Shown here in pieces: positions 18,806-27,889 of a stretch of DNA of 64,000 nucleotides. The DNA comes from Eubacterium limosum (GTDB taxonomy: Bacteria > Bacillota > Clostridia > Eubacteriales > Eubacteriaceae). The notes below the pieces were generated by a model. It ran no database searches. It saw only the letters and a list, made by a program, of their open reading frames with translations, and was not told where the DNA came from. The DNA is taken from assembly GCF_000807675.2 (NCBI RefSeq), contig NZ_CP019962.1, forward strand, positions 1,922,001 through 1,986,000. The letters run 5' to 3'. Position 1 is the first letter of the stretch. The number at the start of each line of letters is the position of its first letter. A program made the position numbers and the translations under genes.

Positions 18806-20488
18806 ATGAAGAAAATACTGATCGTCGGCGGTGTAACCGGTGGTGCGTCGGCTGCGGCAAGGCTGAGGCGTTTGAACGAAGAAGATGAGATCATTTTGTT
18901 TGAACGCAGTGAGCATACCAGCTGCGCCGGCTGTGGTCTTCCGTATTATATTGGAGGCGTCATAGAGGAACGCCGGAAGCTGCTTCAAACGGTTTCTGGA
19001 CTGGCAAAGCGCTATCGTCTGGATATCCGCTGCGGCAGTGAGGTGCTGTCCATCAATCGCGATGATAAAAGCATTACGGTCAGAGAAAAAGAGACGGGCG
19101 AAACCTACGAGGAAAGCTATGACAAGCTGGTTCTCTCGACAGGGTCCAGACCTTCTGTGCCGGATTTGCCGGGAATGGATGAAGCTGAAAATGCCTTTAC
19201 ACTAAAAGACGTTCAGGATGCCGATGTTCTTAAAAAAGCGCTTATGACCCTTACTCCAAAGCATGCTGTTGTGATCGGCGGTGGTTTTGGCGGCCTTGCG
19301 ATGGCTGAAAATCTGCAGCGACTGGGGCTGACGGTTACCATTGTCGAAAAAAAGCGGCAGGTTGTGAGAGCCTTTGATTTTGAAATAGCCCAGATTCTTC
19401 ATCGTGAGCTCAATGAGCATGGCGTAGGCCTTGTCCTGGATGACGGTGTCAGCCGTTTCGAGAACAAAGGAAAAACGCTGGTTTTAGAGTCGGGACGCAC
19501 ACTGGACTGTGATCTGTCGATCCTGACAATGGGCGTGAAGCCAGAAAGCGGGCTGGCCCAAAGGGCAGGACTGCGGGTAAACGAAGCGGGTTATGTTGTT
19601 ACAACCCAGACCTACGCTGCGCTGGATGCGGATCTGCTGACCCCGGTGGATGGTATATATGCCATTGGAGACGTGGTTCAGGTACAAAATTTTGTTGACA
19701 AGCAGCCGGATGCGGCAGGGCTTGCGGGACCGGCCACAAGGCAGGGGCGTGTGCTCGCAGATCATCTGGCGGGTTTACCGACTGTTAACAACGGTCTCCA
19801 GAGAACTTCTATCCTCAAAATATTCGGTAAAACAGCTGCAACGACAGGAAATAATGTTGCCCGTCTTAAAAAAATGGGTATTTCTTATCAGGAGGTACAC
19901 GCACACCGGCTGTGCCACGCAGACAATTATCCCGGAGCTTCGCTTATTGATCTGAAGCTTATCTATGATCCCAAAACCCTTAAAATTCTTGGTGCACAGG
20001 CAGTGGGGAAGGAAGGGGTAGACAAACGGATCGATGTAATCTCAACGGCTATGCGCCTGGGGGCTACTATAAGGAATCTTGCCTGTCTGGAGCTCTGTTA
20101 CGCACCACCTTATTCTACGGTCAAGGACCCTGTTAATGTTCTCGGTACCATTGCGGGGAATATTAGTGAAGGGGTTTATAAAACCATTTCCTGGGATGAG
20201 ATAGAGGGTATTGTAGCAGATGGCGGATTTCTGCTTGATGTCATGCCACCGGAAGAATTTGATAAAGGTCATATCAGCGGTGCGGTTAATATTGAGTTAG
20301 ATAGTCTTCGCGAGCGGCTGGATGAGCTGCCTCAGGAGAGAGGGCTGCCGCTTTATATCTGCAGCGGTACCGGCCAGAGGGCCTATACGGCGGTCCGCCT
20401 TTTGCGGGGATGCGGATATAATAACCTTTATCTTTTATCAGGCGGATACGCCACCTATTGCGATGGCACCTATCAGCCGAACGCATAA
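18806..20488 (+). CDS. CoA-disulfide reductase with C-terminal rhodanese domain
   Basis: 560-residue FAD-dependent pyridine-nucleotide disulfide oxidoreductase. FAD motif VGGVTGGASAAARL (about 7-20), redox Cys43 in SCAGCGLPYYIGG, second dinucleotide motif VVIGGGFGGLAMAENL (about 153-168), and GIYAIGDVVQV. The C-terminal rhodanese domain (about 465-560) has DVMPPEEFDKGHISGAVNI and an active-site Cys in YICSGTGQRAY. Such fusions reduce CoA disulfide, CoA persulfide or polysulfide, or act as NADH oxidases, helping anaerobes cope with oxygen and sulfur. An extra Cys at position 40 near the redox Cys is unusual. A consensus promoter suggests strong expression. Confidence 0.88.
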   Translation: MKKILIVGGVTGGASAAARLRRLNEEDEIILFERSEHTSCAGCGLPYYIGGVIEERRKLLQTVSGLAKRYRLDIRCGSEVLSINRDDKSITVREKETGETYEESYDKLVLSTGSRPSVPDLPGMDEAENAFTLKDVQDADVLKKALMTLTPKHAVVIGGGFGGLAMAENLQRLGLTVTIVEKKRQVVRAFDFEIAQILHRELNEHGVGLVLDDGVSRFENKGKTLVLESGRTLDCDLSILTMGVKPESGLAQRAGLRVNEAGYVVTTQTYAALDADLLTPVDGIYAIGDVVQVQNFVDKQPDAAGLAGPATRQGRVLADHLAGLPTVNNGLQRTSILKIFGKTAATTGNNVARLKKMGISYQEVHAHRLCHADNYPGASLIDLKLIYDPKTLKILGAQAVGKEGVDKRIDVISTAMRLGATIRNLACLELCYAPPYSTVKDPVNVLGTIAGNISEGVYKTISWDEIEGIVADGGFLLDVMPPEEFDKGHISGAVNIELDSLRERLDELPQERGLPLYICSGTGQRAYTAVRLLRGCGYNNLYLLSGGYATYCDGTYQPNA

Positions 20489-20528
20489 TGAAATTTGAAT
20501 AATCGATGATATAAATGGAGGAACAAAA

Positions 20529-20807
20529 ATGAACGAACTGGATCAGATTAAAGAATTGCACGACATGTTAAACATAGGTCTTGGGTTTGAAAAGGACCTG
20601 AAAAAAGTTGGGATCAACACTCCGGACGAACTGCGCAAGGTTGGCAGCAAAGAGGCCTTTCTCCGGCTTAAACGAGGCGGTGTCCAGAATCTGAATCTTA
20701 ACAAGCTGGCCGCCCTCGAGGGTGCAATACGGAACGTTAAAAAATATGCTCTGGACGAATCGACCAGAGAGGACATGGAAGAGTTTTACATGACTTATGA
20801 GCTTTAA
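20529..20807 (+). CDS. TfoX/Sxy C-terminal domain protein
   Basis: 92 residues matching only the C-terminal helix-hairpin domain of TfoX/Sxy competence regulators: LNIGLGFEKDLKKVGINTPDELRKVGSKEAFLRL. The N-terminal TfoX domain is absent and not encoded next door. Stand-alone forms are common in Bacillota and their function is not established. GGAGG precedes the ATG by a normal distance; it may share the upstream transcript (40-base gap). Confidence 0.8.
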   Translation: MNELDQIKELHDMLNIGLGFEKDLKKVGINTPDELRKVGSKEAFLRLKRGGVQNLNLNKLAALEGAIRNVKKYALDESTREDMEEFYMTYEL

Positions 20808-20845
20808 AAAAAGAAGATACGGCGTCTTGCCGTATCTTCTTTTTT
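20807..20845. terminator. Bidirectional terminator between tfoX-like gene and glyS
   Basis: Perfect 17-bp stem (20807-20823 with 20829-20845), 5-nt loop, A-run and T-run on the two sides. Serves both convergent genes. Confidence 0.92.
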
Positions 20846-20848
20846 GTT

Positions 20849-22234
20849 CTAGAAGTCCATTTTCTTTTCAATATAGCCGACCACTTCATCAATGGGCAGG
20901 CGGACCTGTTCCATGGTATCACGGTCACGCAGGGTGACGGCATTGTCTTCCTGAGTATCGAAATCTACCGTTATACAAATTGGCGTGCCAATTTCATCCT
21001 GACGGCGGTAACGCTTGCCGATGCTGCCAGCTTCATCGTAATCGACCATGAAGTGCTTAGCGAGCTGGGCATATACTTCCGTTGCTTTTTCGCTGAGCTT
21101 TTTAGACAGCGGGAGGACAGCGGCTTTATAGGCAGAAAGCGCGGGGTGTATCTTCATTACATTTCGTTCTTCGCCGTTTTCAAGGGTTTCCTTTTCCATG
21201 GCGTTACACAGGAATGCTAAAAACATACGGTCAGCCCCAAGAGAAGGTTCAATGACGTAGGGAAGGTATTTTTCGTTGGTTACCGGATCCTGGTACTGCA
21301 TATCCTTGCCCGAAACATTCTGATGCTGTGTGAGATCAAAATCGGTACGGTCCGCGATGCCCCAGAGCTCACCCCAGCCAAAGGGAAACAGGAACTCAAC
21401 ATCGGTAGTGGCATTGGAGTAGTGGGACAGTTCCTCTTTTTCGTGATCTCTGAAACGGACATTTTCCTCTTTCATGCCAAGGGAGAACAACCAGTTGCGG
21501 CAGAAGTCCTTCCAGTAGGTAAACCATTCGAGATCAGTACCGGGCTCGCAAAAAAATTCAAGCTCCATCTGTTCAAATTCACGTGTTCTGAAAATAAAGT
21601 TACCCGGCGTGATTTCGTTACGGAAGGATTTACCAATCTGTCCAATACCAAAAGGAATTTTTTTACGGGTCGTGCGCTGTACGTTTTTAAAATTGACGAA
21701 AATCCCCTGGGCGGTTTCAGGTCTCAGATAAATTTCGGATGAGCTGTCCTCTGTGACACCCTGGAAGGTTTTAAACATCAGGTTAAACTGGCGGATATCG
21801 GTGAAGTCTTCAGCGCCGCATTCGGGACACTTGATGTGGTTTTCGCGGATAAAATCCATCATTTTTTCATTGGACCAGCCGTCAACAACCGCTTCCTCAC
21901 CCCTTGCGTGAAAAAAGTCTTCGATCAGCTTATCGGCGCGAAAACGTGTTTTACAGGACTTGCAGTCCATGAGCGGATCATTAAAGCCGCCGACATGGCC
22001 GGAAGCAACCCAGGTTTTCGGATTCATCAGAATCGCAGCGTCAAGGCCGACATTATAAGGTGATTCCTGGACGAATTTCTTCCACCAGGCTCTTTTTACA
22101 TTATTCTTCATTTCGACCCCGATCGGGCCGTAGTCCCAGCTGTTGGCGAGACCATCATAAATTTCAGATCCTGGAAAAACGATTCCTCTCATTTTTGCCA
22201 GGCTGACAATTTCATTCATCGTGAATGCAGACAT
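20849..22234 (-). CDS. glyS: Glycyl-tRNA synthetase, homodimeric type
   Basis: Class II aminoacyl-tRNA synthetase, 461 residues, charging tRNA-Gly. Homodimeric type recognised from [20 protein letters not shown], motif 1 region [15 protein letters not shown], motif 2 [19 protein letters not shown] (about 205-223) and motif 3 [24 protein letters not shown] and CPECGAEDF supply Cys pairs of an insertion. AGGAGG precedes the ATG. No T-box motif was found in the 200 bases upstream, unlike many Bacillota glycyl-tRNA synthetase genes. Confidence 0.96.
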   Translation of the reverse strand: MSAFTMNEIVSLAKMRGIVFPGSEIYDGLANSWDYGPIGVEMKNNVKRAWWKKFVQESPYNVGLDAAILMNPKTWVASGHVGGFNDPLMDCKSCKTRFRADKLIEDFFHARGEEAVVDGWSNEKMMDFIRENHIKCPECGAEDFTDIRQFNLMFKTFQGVTEDSSSEIYLRPETAQGIFVNFKNVQRTTRKKIPFGIGQIGKSFRNEITPGNFIFRTREFEQMELEFFCEPGTDLEWFTYWKDFCRNWLFSLGMKEENVRFRDHEKEELSHYSNATTDVEFLFPFGWGELWGIADRTDFDLTQHQNVSGKDMQYQDPVTNEKYLPYVIEPSLGADRMFLAFLCNAMEKETLENGEERNVMKIHPALSAYKAAVLPLSKKLSEKATEVYAQLAKHFMVDYDEAGSIGKRYRRQDEIGTPICITVDFDTQEDNAVTLRDRDTMEQVRLPIDEVVGYIEKKMDF

Positions 22235-22548
22235 AGTATCCTCCTACAAATTTCGTTTATCCTACTATTTTACCACAGTTTCTATCAAAAAACAGTGCCT
22301 AAAAATAATTTATAAAAAAGTAAATTTGTTGTTAAAAAACAGAGCGATTAGTGTTAAAATACCTATAAGTGTGTTTAAGAAAAAGTACAGAAAACGAGAT
22401 TATGCTTATGTGGAGGAAAGTATGACATTATCGATGTTTATTGGTCTTTTTGGGGGCCTGGGGAGAGTTTGTGTCAAAAGTCCACCTAAATCCCCAAAAT
22501 CGTGGTATAATTAATACATAATCTTAAAATAATCGGGAGGGTATTCTT
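22235..22548. other. Intergenic region between glyS and the transposase gene
   Basis: This gap holds the AT-rich divergent promoter region of glyS and the broken Na/Pi gene (22235-22421), the 14 remaining 5' codons of that gene (22422-22463), and the left end of the insertion sequence (22464-22548). No T-box and no other open frame with a ribosome site were seen. Confidence 0.6.
22422..22463 (+). pseudogene. 5' fragment of Na/Pi cotransporter gene, cut by an IS
   Basis: GGAGG followed by ATG at 22422 encodes MTLSMFIGLFGGLG, then reading runs into IS sequence. Joined to the reading frame at 24122 (MFIYGMHLMSEG) it restores a continuous first transmembrane helix of a Na/Pi cotransporter. Confidence 0.85.
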
Positions 22549-24117
22549 ATGGATTTCATTATTGGAAATAATCGTCATCAAGGGATGTTACTTCCAGACT
22601 GTATCGAGGATTATGTCGATGAAAATAATCCTGTACGTGTCATTGATGCTTATGTTGATACCTTAGATTTCGAAAATCTCGGATTTAATAAGTGGAAACC
22701 CAATCAAACAGGCCGCCCGATGTACTCGCCACGTGATCTTCTAAAACTTTATATTTATGGCTATATGAATCACGTGCGTTCTTCCAGGCGTCTGGAAATT
22801 GAGACCAAACGAAACCTCGAAGTGATTTGGCTGCTTCAAAAACTTTCCCCGGATCATAAAACCATTGCCCGCTTTCGCCAGCAAAATCCAACGGCACTTA
22901 AGAATGTCTTTAAAAACTTTGTACAGCTCTGTACCCAATGGGAGCTTTACGGTAAAGAACTGCTTGCGATTGATGGCAGCAAATTTAAAGCCTGGAATAC
23001 CAAAGACCGCAACTTCACCAAAAACAAACTAAAGGATCGGATTCAGCATATCGAAGAAAAAATCGAAAGCTATCTTGATGCTTTAAATCAGAATGATGCA
23101 CTTGAAAATCAAAGCACTTCTGAAATATCCAGCGATATAAGCGAAGTTATTCATCAGCTCACTGACCGCAAAACACTTTATGAATCTTTTTTAGCGGAGC
23201 TCGCTGAAAGCGACGAAACCCAAATTTCGCTTACCGATCCCGATAGCCGTCTGATGAAAACTAAAAACGGGCTTGATGTCTGTTTGAATATTCAAACCGC
23301 TGTCGACAGTAAAAACAAAATGATTGTTGAATTCACGGTTGAAAATCAAGCTCAGGATAAAAATTTAATGGGTCCTTTAGCTCAAAAAGCGGCAGATTTA
23401 TTGGAAGTGCCCGCCATGACCGTCGTTGCAGATAACGGCTACGACAGTGTAAGTGATGTGGCTCAACTTTATCTCAGTGGTCATCGTCCTGTTGTTGCTG
23501 GAGGGGATTATGAATTTTGTATTCCTACAGATGCGGCAAATACTGAAAAGATTACCGACTATGATTCGAACGTTGCACGCGCGATTTATCTTCCAGAGCG
23601 TAATATTTTCATCTGTCCACTAGGAAAAGTGTTAAGGCCCTGTACTTATAATAAAAATAAACATGTTGCCAAATACGATAATACACAAGCCTGTAGACAC
23701 TGTCCTAAAAAATGTACAAAAATGCGCTATTACCGCGCCGAGCGTGTCATGAAACCGTCAGAATACACCAAGGCCTTCGATGATTCCGACTTATTCCTTC
23801 GAAAAGTTCACATCTTTCAAAATAAAGAGATCGTTCGACAAAGAAAGGCCATTGTTGAGCACCCCTTTGGAACCGTAAAACGCGCAATGGGCATCTCCTA
23901 TCTTTTACTGAAAGGCAAGCAAAAGGTAGAAGGTGAGATTGCGCTTGCTTTTCTTGCCTTTAATCTTAAAAGAGCCATCCATATCATGGGAATCCAGCCA
24001 TTAATCCAAGCAATCCGAGCATAGCGCTTCTTTTTTTGCTCTTTTTTCAAAGTTCAACCTTTACCCAGGGGTTTGGGGACGGAGTCACCAACAAGAGACT
24101 GTGTTTTGACACAGTCT
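22464..24117 (+). mobile_element. IS1182-family insertion sequence
   Basis: About 1654 bp. Both ends share TGTGTCAAAA as inverted repeat (22470-22479, and TTTTGACACA at 24104-24113). Outward of this they read AGAGTT and AGAC, an imperfect terminal repeat starting AGA on each side. GGGG directly flanks both ends (22460-22463 and 24118-24121), the likely 4-bp target duplication; CTGGGG is shared on both sides, so 6 bp is also possible. An 8-bp perfect hairpin (24096-24103 with 24110-24117) marks the right end. One transposase gene fills the element. Confidence 0.85.
22549..24024 (+). CDS. IS1182-family transposase
   Basis: 491-residue DDE transposase. N-terminal DUF772-like part (NRHQGMLLPDCIEDYVDENN to about residue 110), then catalytic Asp in LAIDGSKFKAWN (about 143), second Asp in VVADNGYDSVSD (about 304) and Glu in IVEHPFGTVKRAMG (about 442), with a Cys-rich segment ACRHCPKKCTK between. 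The frame is intact and preceded by GGGAGGG, so the element may be active. GC content looks lower than in flanking genes. Confidence 0.93.
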   Translation: MDFIIGNNRHQGMLLPDCIEDYVDENNPVRVIDAYVDTLDFENLGFNKWKPNQTGRPMYSPRDLLKLYIYGYMNHVRSSRRLEIETKRNLEVIWLLQKLSPDHKTIARFRQQNPTALKNVFKNFVQLCTQWELYGKELLAIDGSKFKAWNTKDRNFTKNKLKDRIQHIEEKIESYLDALNQNDALENQSTSEISSDISEVIHQLTDRKTLYESFLAELAESDETQISLTDPDSRLMKTKNGLDVCLNIQTAVDSKNKMIVEFTVENQAQDKNLMGPLAQKAADLLEVPAMTVVADNGYDSVSDVAQLYLSGHRPVVAGGDYEFCIPTDAANTEKITDYDSNVARAIYLPERNIFICPLGKVLRPCTYNKNKHVAKYDNTQACRHCPKKCTKMRYYRAERVMKPSEYTKAFDDSDLFLRKVHIFQNKEIVRQRKAIVEHPFGTVKRAMGISYLLLKGKQKVEGEIALAFLAFNLKRAIHIMGIQPLIQAIRA

Positions 24118-24121
24118 GGGG

Positions 24122-25795
24122 ATGTTTATCTACGGGATGCATCTGATGAGTGAGGGCTTAAAGATTGTTGCCGGTAATAAGATGAAGCATCTTTTGGAGA
24201 TTTTGACAAACAATCGCTTTAAAGCTGTGCTGTGTGGGATCATTGTCACCATTATGGTTCAGAGCTCCAGCACCACGACGGTTATGGTGGTTGGTTTTGT
24301 TAATGCATCACTGATGACGCTTACTCAGGCGGCTGGGATTATTCTGGGAGCCAATATTGGGACCACCGTAATGGCACAGCTCATTGCCTTCAACGTCACA
24401 GCGGTCGCACCCTTTTTTATCGGTGTGGGTACCTTTATGGCTCTTTTTGCCAAAAAGAAAAGCGCGCGGGATCTGGGGAGTATTCTGCTGGGCTTTGGGA
24501 TTTTGTTCTTCGGCGTCAATCTGATGTCTTCAACCATGGAGCCATTAAATGACAGCCCGGAGTTTATACATCTGTTAACGACCTATGGCAAAAACCCGAT
24601 TTTCGGTCTGCTGCTGGGCACAATCATCACGGGCATTATGCAGAGCTCCGGCGCGACACTCGGTCTGCTTCAGGCTCTGGCTATTTCCGGTGTTTTCGCT
24701 GGCGTCGGCGGAACAGACGCGATCCAGATCTGTATTCCGATTATGATCGGTACAAACATTGGGACCTGTGTCACCGCGCTCTTATCCAGCATCGGAACAT
24801 CCACCGCGGCCAGAAACGCGGCCTTCATCCACCTTTTTGTGAATATTTTCGGAGCGGTATGGGTAATGATAGTACTGGGTATTATTGATGCAGTTGCGGT
24901 TGTCAATCCGATTTATGAGTTGATTGTCAATATTTCAGGAACGACGATCACAGAGACGGGTCAGGTACTGCCCAATGTCGCGCGCCAGATCGCCATGTCA
25001 CATACCTTCTTTAATGTAGCCAATACCATTGTGCTGCTGCCGATTATCGACCGGTTTGTAACGCTGCTGGAAAAAATGTTTCCCACAGCCGAAGAGGAAA
25101 AGGGGCTGCAGCTGGACGAACGTCTTCTCAATAACCCGTCGGTTGCCCTTGGCCAGGTTGGCAAGGAGGTTATCCGCCTGAGCGAAATGGCAAAGAAAAA
25201 CTTTAAAACTGCCTGTGATGCAGTCATGACAGGTGATGAAAAACTGATTGAAAAGATTATTGAGCGTGAAGAACGCATTGACGAATTTGAGCATGGTATT
25301 ATGGACTTTACGGTCAGGCTTTCAAACATGAATGTATCGGAACAGGAAAATGACCGTCTGGCCTTTTATCTGAAGGGAAGCCATGACCTGGAACGTATCG
25401 GTGATCACGCTGAAAATATCAGTGAGCTGGCTGAAATGAAAAATCGTGAAAAAATCGCCCTGAGTGATGTTGCGACAACAGATCTGGAAAATCTCATTGA
25501 GTTTACAAACAGAACATTGAACGATGTGAGCCAGATGATTGAGACAGAGGACAGAAGTCTCTGCGAACGTGTCTTAAATGAAGAAGACCAGATTGACGCG
25601 CTGACCGATAAGCTCAAAAATGAACATATCCGCCGCCTGAATAAAGGACAGTGTAACGCCTACGCGGGTGTTGTATATCTTGATCTGCTGGCGAACATTG
25701 AGCGTGTCGGCGACCATGCGTCCAATATTGCCAATGACATATTGGAGCTTAAGGAGCAGCGCGGCGTCAACAAAATTGAGGAGGTAATTTACTAA
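24122..25795 (+). pseudogene. 3' fragment of Na/Pi cotransporter family gene
   Basis: 557 codons remain of about 571. Two inverted NptA-type repeats with QSSSTTTVMVVGFVNASLM and QSSGATLGLLQALA (membrane part, about 1-320) are followed by a PhoU-like helical domain (about 350-555). Family members export or import phosphate with sodium. The IS removed the native start, ribosome site and the first half of helix 1. An ATG happens to sit at the junction (24122) with only the GGGG target copy before it, so weak translation of a shortened protein is possible. The stop overlaps trxB by one base. Confidence 0.85.
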
Positions 25796-26727
25796 TGCAT
25801 TATGATATTATCATTATCGGGAGTGGCCCTGCCGGGCTGTCAGCGGGTTTATATGCCGCCAGAGGGCAGATGCGCACACTCATTCTTGAAAAGGGCGGCC
25901 TTGGCGGTCAGATTGCTACCAGCTGGGAGGTCGAGAATTATCCCGGAGCGCCGGCAGATACCACTGGCCCTTCTCTTACTGAGAGAATGAGGGAACAGTG
26001 TGTGGATTTTGGTGTTGAATTTCAAACGGAAGAGTTTAAATATTTTGAAAAAACCGGACAGACCTTTGAGGTAACCACAAGCAGTACTGTCTATCAGACA
26101 AAGGCGATTATCGTTGCAACGGGCGCCCAGCCAAAACTGCTTGGCTGCCCGGGAGAGCTTGAGTTTCGTGGACTGGGCGTCTCCTACTGCGCTACCTGCG
26201 ACGCCAATTTTTTCAGGAACCTTGAAATTGCTGTTGTCGGTGGCGGCGACACCGCCATTGAGGAAGCCATTTATCTGACCAAATTTGCGTCTAAAGTAAC
26301 GGTTATCCACCGCAGAGACAAGCTGCGTGCCGCTAAGGTTCTTCAGGAGCGCGCCATGGAAAATGAAAAAATCCGTTTTGTATGGGACAGCGTGGTTGAG
26401 GAGATTAAAGGCGATGGGCTGGTCCAGAGCATTGTGGTTAAAAATGTTAAGGACGGCGCTCTTACAGAGATCCCGGTACAGGGGGTGTTTGTCTATGTCG
26501 GCCAGATCCCGCACACTCAGTACTTTGTTGGCACTTTAGAAAAGGATGCACGCGACTACCTGATCACCGATGAAGATATGTGCACCAACATTCCAGGCGT
26601 CTTTGCGGCTGGCGATGTGCGCCGTAAATCTCTGCGGCAGGTGGTGACAGCGGCGGGAGACGGAGCGATTGCGGCTGTCAGCGCCATCAAATACATTGAG
26701 GATTACTCGGAAGTGGCAGAATCATGA
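25795..26727 (+). CDS. trxB: Thioredoxin reductase
   Basis: 310-residue FAD flavoprotein that passes electrons from NADPH to thioredoxin. FAD motif IIGSGPAGLSAGLYAARG (about 6-23), redox pair Cys132/Cys135 in CATC, NADPH motif VVGGGDTAIEEA with HRRDKLRA (typical of NADPH use rather than ferredoxin-linked forms), and GVFAAGDVRRK. Overlaps the broken Na/Pi gene by one base and the next gene by 4 bases, so it originally belonged to that transcript. After the IS insertion its expression may depend on a promoter inside or reading out of the IS. Confidence 0.95.
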   Translation: MHYDIIIIGSGPAGLSAGLYAARGQMRTLILEKGGLGGQIATSWEVENYPGAPADTTGPSLTERMREQCVDFGVEFQTEEFKYFEKTGQTFEVTTSSTVYQTKAIIVATGAQPKLLGCPGELEFRGLGVSYCATCDANFFRNLEIAVVGGGDTAIEEAIYLTKFASKVTVIHRRDKLRAAKVLQERAMENEKIRFVWDSVVEEIKGDGLVQSIVVKNVKDGALTEIPVQGVFVYVGQIPHTQYFVGTLEKDARDYLITDEDMCTNIPGVFAAGDVRRKSLRQVVTAAGDGAIAAVSAIKYIEDYSEVAES

Positions 26728-27770
26728 AACGGCTGGCAGCGGTTATCCTCATTCTGCTGACTGCCCTCAGCTTTGGTGGATGTCAGACAAAAGGCGGTGA
26801 AAAGGCTTATGAGGAACCCGTTATCATGTTCGCAGCCGGTGTCGGAGGTGTCGAGGATGGCTCTTTTAACAGCAGTATTATCAATGGCTTGCGAAAGGGC
26901 GCCCGTGAGCTGAAGTATGACCTGAAAATTCTTCAGAGTGAGACGGATGATCAATATGATGAGAATCTTAAGGCTGCGATTCAGGCAAAACCGGCGATGA
27001 TCATCAGTGTGACAGGCCACAGTGATCAGCTGCTGGCAGCGGCGGCTCAAAATCCAGATATCCATTTTGCGTTGATTGACGGAACCACCCCAAAAAACGC
27101 AGGAGCTGATTTGCCGGCAAATTTTGTTTCGATGAATTTTGACAATGCCCAGGGTGCTTTTCTGATGGGCGTTCTGGCGGCATCGGCCAATGACACTTCA
27201 GGGGTTCAGGGGTTCATCGGTGGTATGGATATTCCTGTGGTAAAGAGCGCGGAGATTGGCTACCGCGCCGGCATTAAAGCCGTTTCTCCGGAAAATGTTG
27301 TGGTGAGCAGCAATATCGGCAGCTTTAATGATGCCGAAAAGGCGGGGCAGGTGGCCGGAGAACAGCACAATCAGGGAGCCGGCGTTATTTTCGGCTTTGC
27401 GGGCGGCTCGAATATCGGCGTCATAGAGAACGCCGCGTCTGGCGGTTACTGGTTTATCGGCGTTGATCAGGACCAGGCTGTTGTCTATCCGCAGTTTGCG
27501 CCGACGATCCTGTGCTCAATGGTCAAAAATGTTGACAACGCAGCTTACGACGCTGTAAAAATGCAGATGGACGGCAGTTTTAAGGGCGGCATTTACGAGT
27601 ATGGTGTGGGAAACGGGGGAATTACCCTTGGCAGCGCAGGCGGCAATATTACACCGGAGCTTCAATCCATATATGATACATGGCAGAAGGCGATTTCTGA
27701 CGGAAGCGTCAGGGTACCTGAAACCCAGGCTGAGCTGGACGCCTTCAATGGCCATACTGAAGAAGAATAA
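26724..27770 (+). CDS. BMP-family (nucleoside-binding-like) substrate-binding lipoprotein
   Basis: 348 residues. Lipoprotein signal MKRLAAVILILLTALSFGGC with Cys20 as the likely lipidated residue. The rest is a Bmp/PnrA-type periplasmic-binding fold: GVGGVEDGSFNSSIINGLRKG, HFALIDGTTP, VPSANFVSMNFDNAQGAFLMG-like region and GYWFIGVDQDQA. Family members bind nucleosides or purines for ABC importers, but no permease or ATPase genes are adjacent. Overlaps trxB by 4 bases. The nucleotidase gene downstream makes nucleoside salvage plausible. Confidence 0.85.
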   Translation: MKRLAAVILILLTALSFGGCQTKGGEKAYEEPVIMFAAGVGGVEDGSFNSSIINGLRKGARELKYDLKILQSETDDQYDENLKAAIQAKPAMIISVTGHSDQLLAAAAQNPDIHFALIDGTTPKNAGADLPANFVSMNFDNAQGAFLMGVLAASANDTSGVQGFIGGMDIPVVKSAEIGYRAGIKAVSPENVVVSSNIGSFNDAEKAGQVAGEQHNQGAGVIFGFAGGSNIGVIENAASGGYWFIGVDQDQAVVYPQFAPTILCSMVKNVDNAAYDAVKMQMDGSFKGGIYEYGVGNGGITLGSAGGNITPELQSIYDTWQKAISDGSVRVPETQAELDAFNGHTEEE

Positions 27771-27775
27771 TACGG

Positions 27776-27811
27776 AAAGATGATGCGGCAGAACGCCGTA
27801 TCATCTTTTTT
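27776..27811 (+). terminator. Rho-independent terminator after the BMP lipoprotein gene
   Basis: 14-bp stem with one G-T pair (27776-27789 with 27795-27808), 5-nt loop, T-run. Member of the recurring GATRYGGC hairpin family. Confidence 0.88.
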
Positions 27812-27814
27812 AAA

Positions 27815-27843
27815 TTTATTTTAATGGGAAAACATGATATAAT
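27815..27843 (+). promoter_or_regulatory. Extended -10 promoter of the nucleotidase gene
   Basis: TGA-TATAAT (-10 at 27838-27843) with a weak TTTATT 17 bp upstream, about 50 bp before the start codon. Confidence 0.5.
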
Positions 27844-27889
27844 ACCTTGATAGATTAGAATAAAGCACCCGAATGATGAGGAGATTATA

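Noticed and set aside
22235-22421. T-box leader for glyS
   Set aside because: The conserved antiterminator motif was not found on the minus strand.
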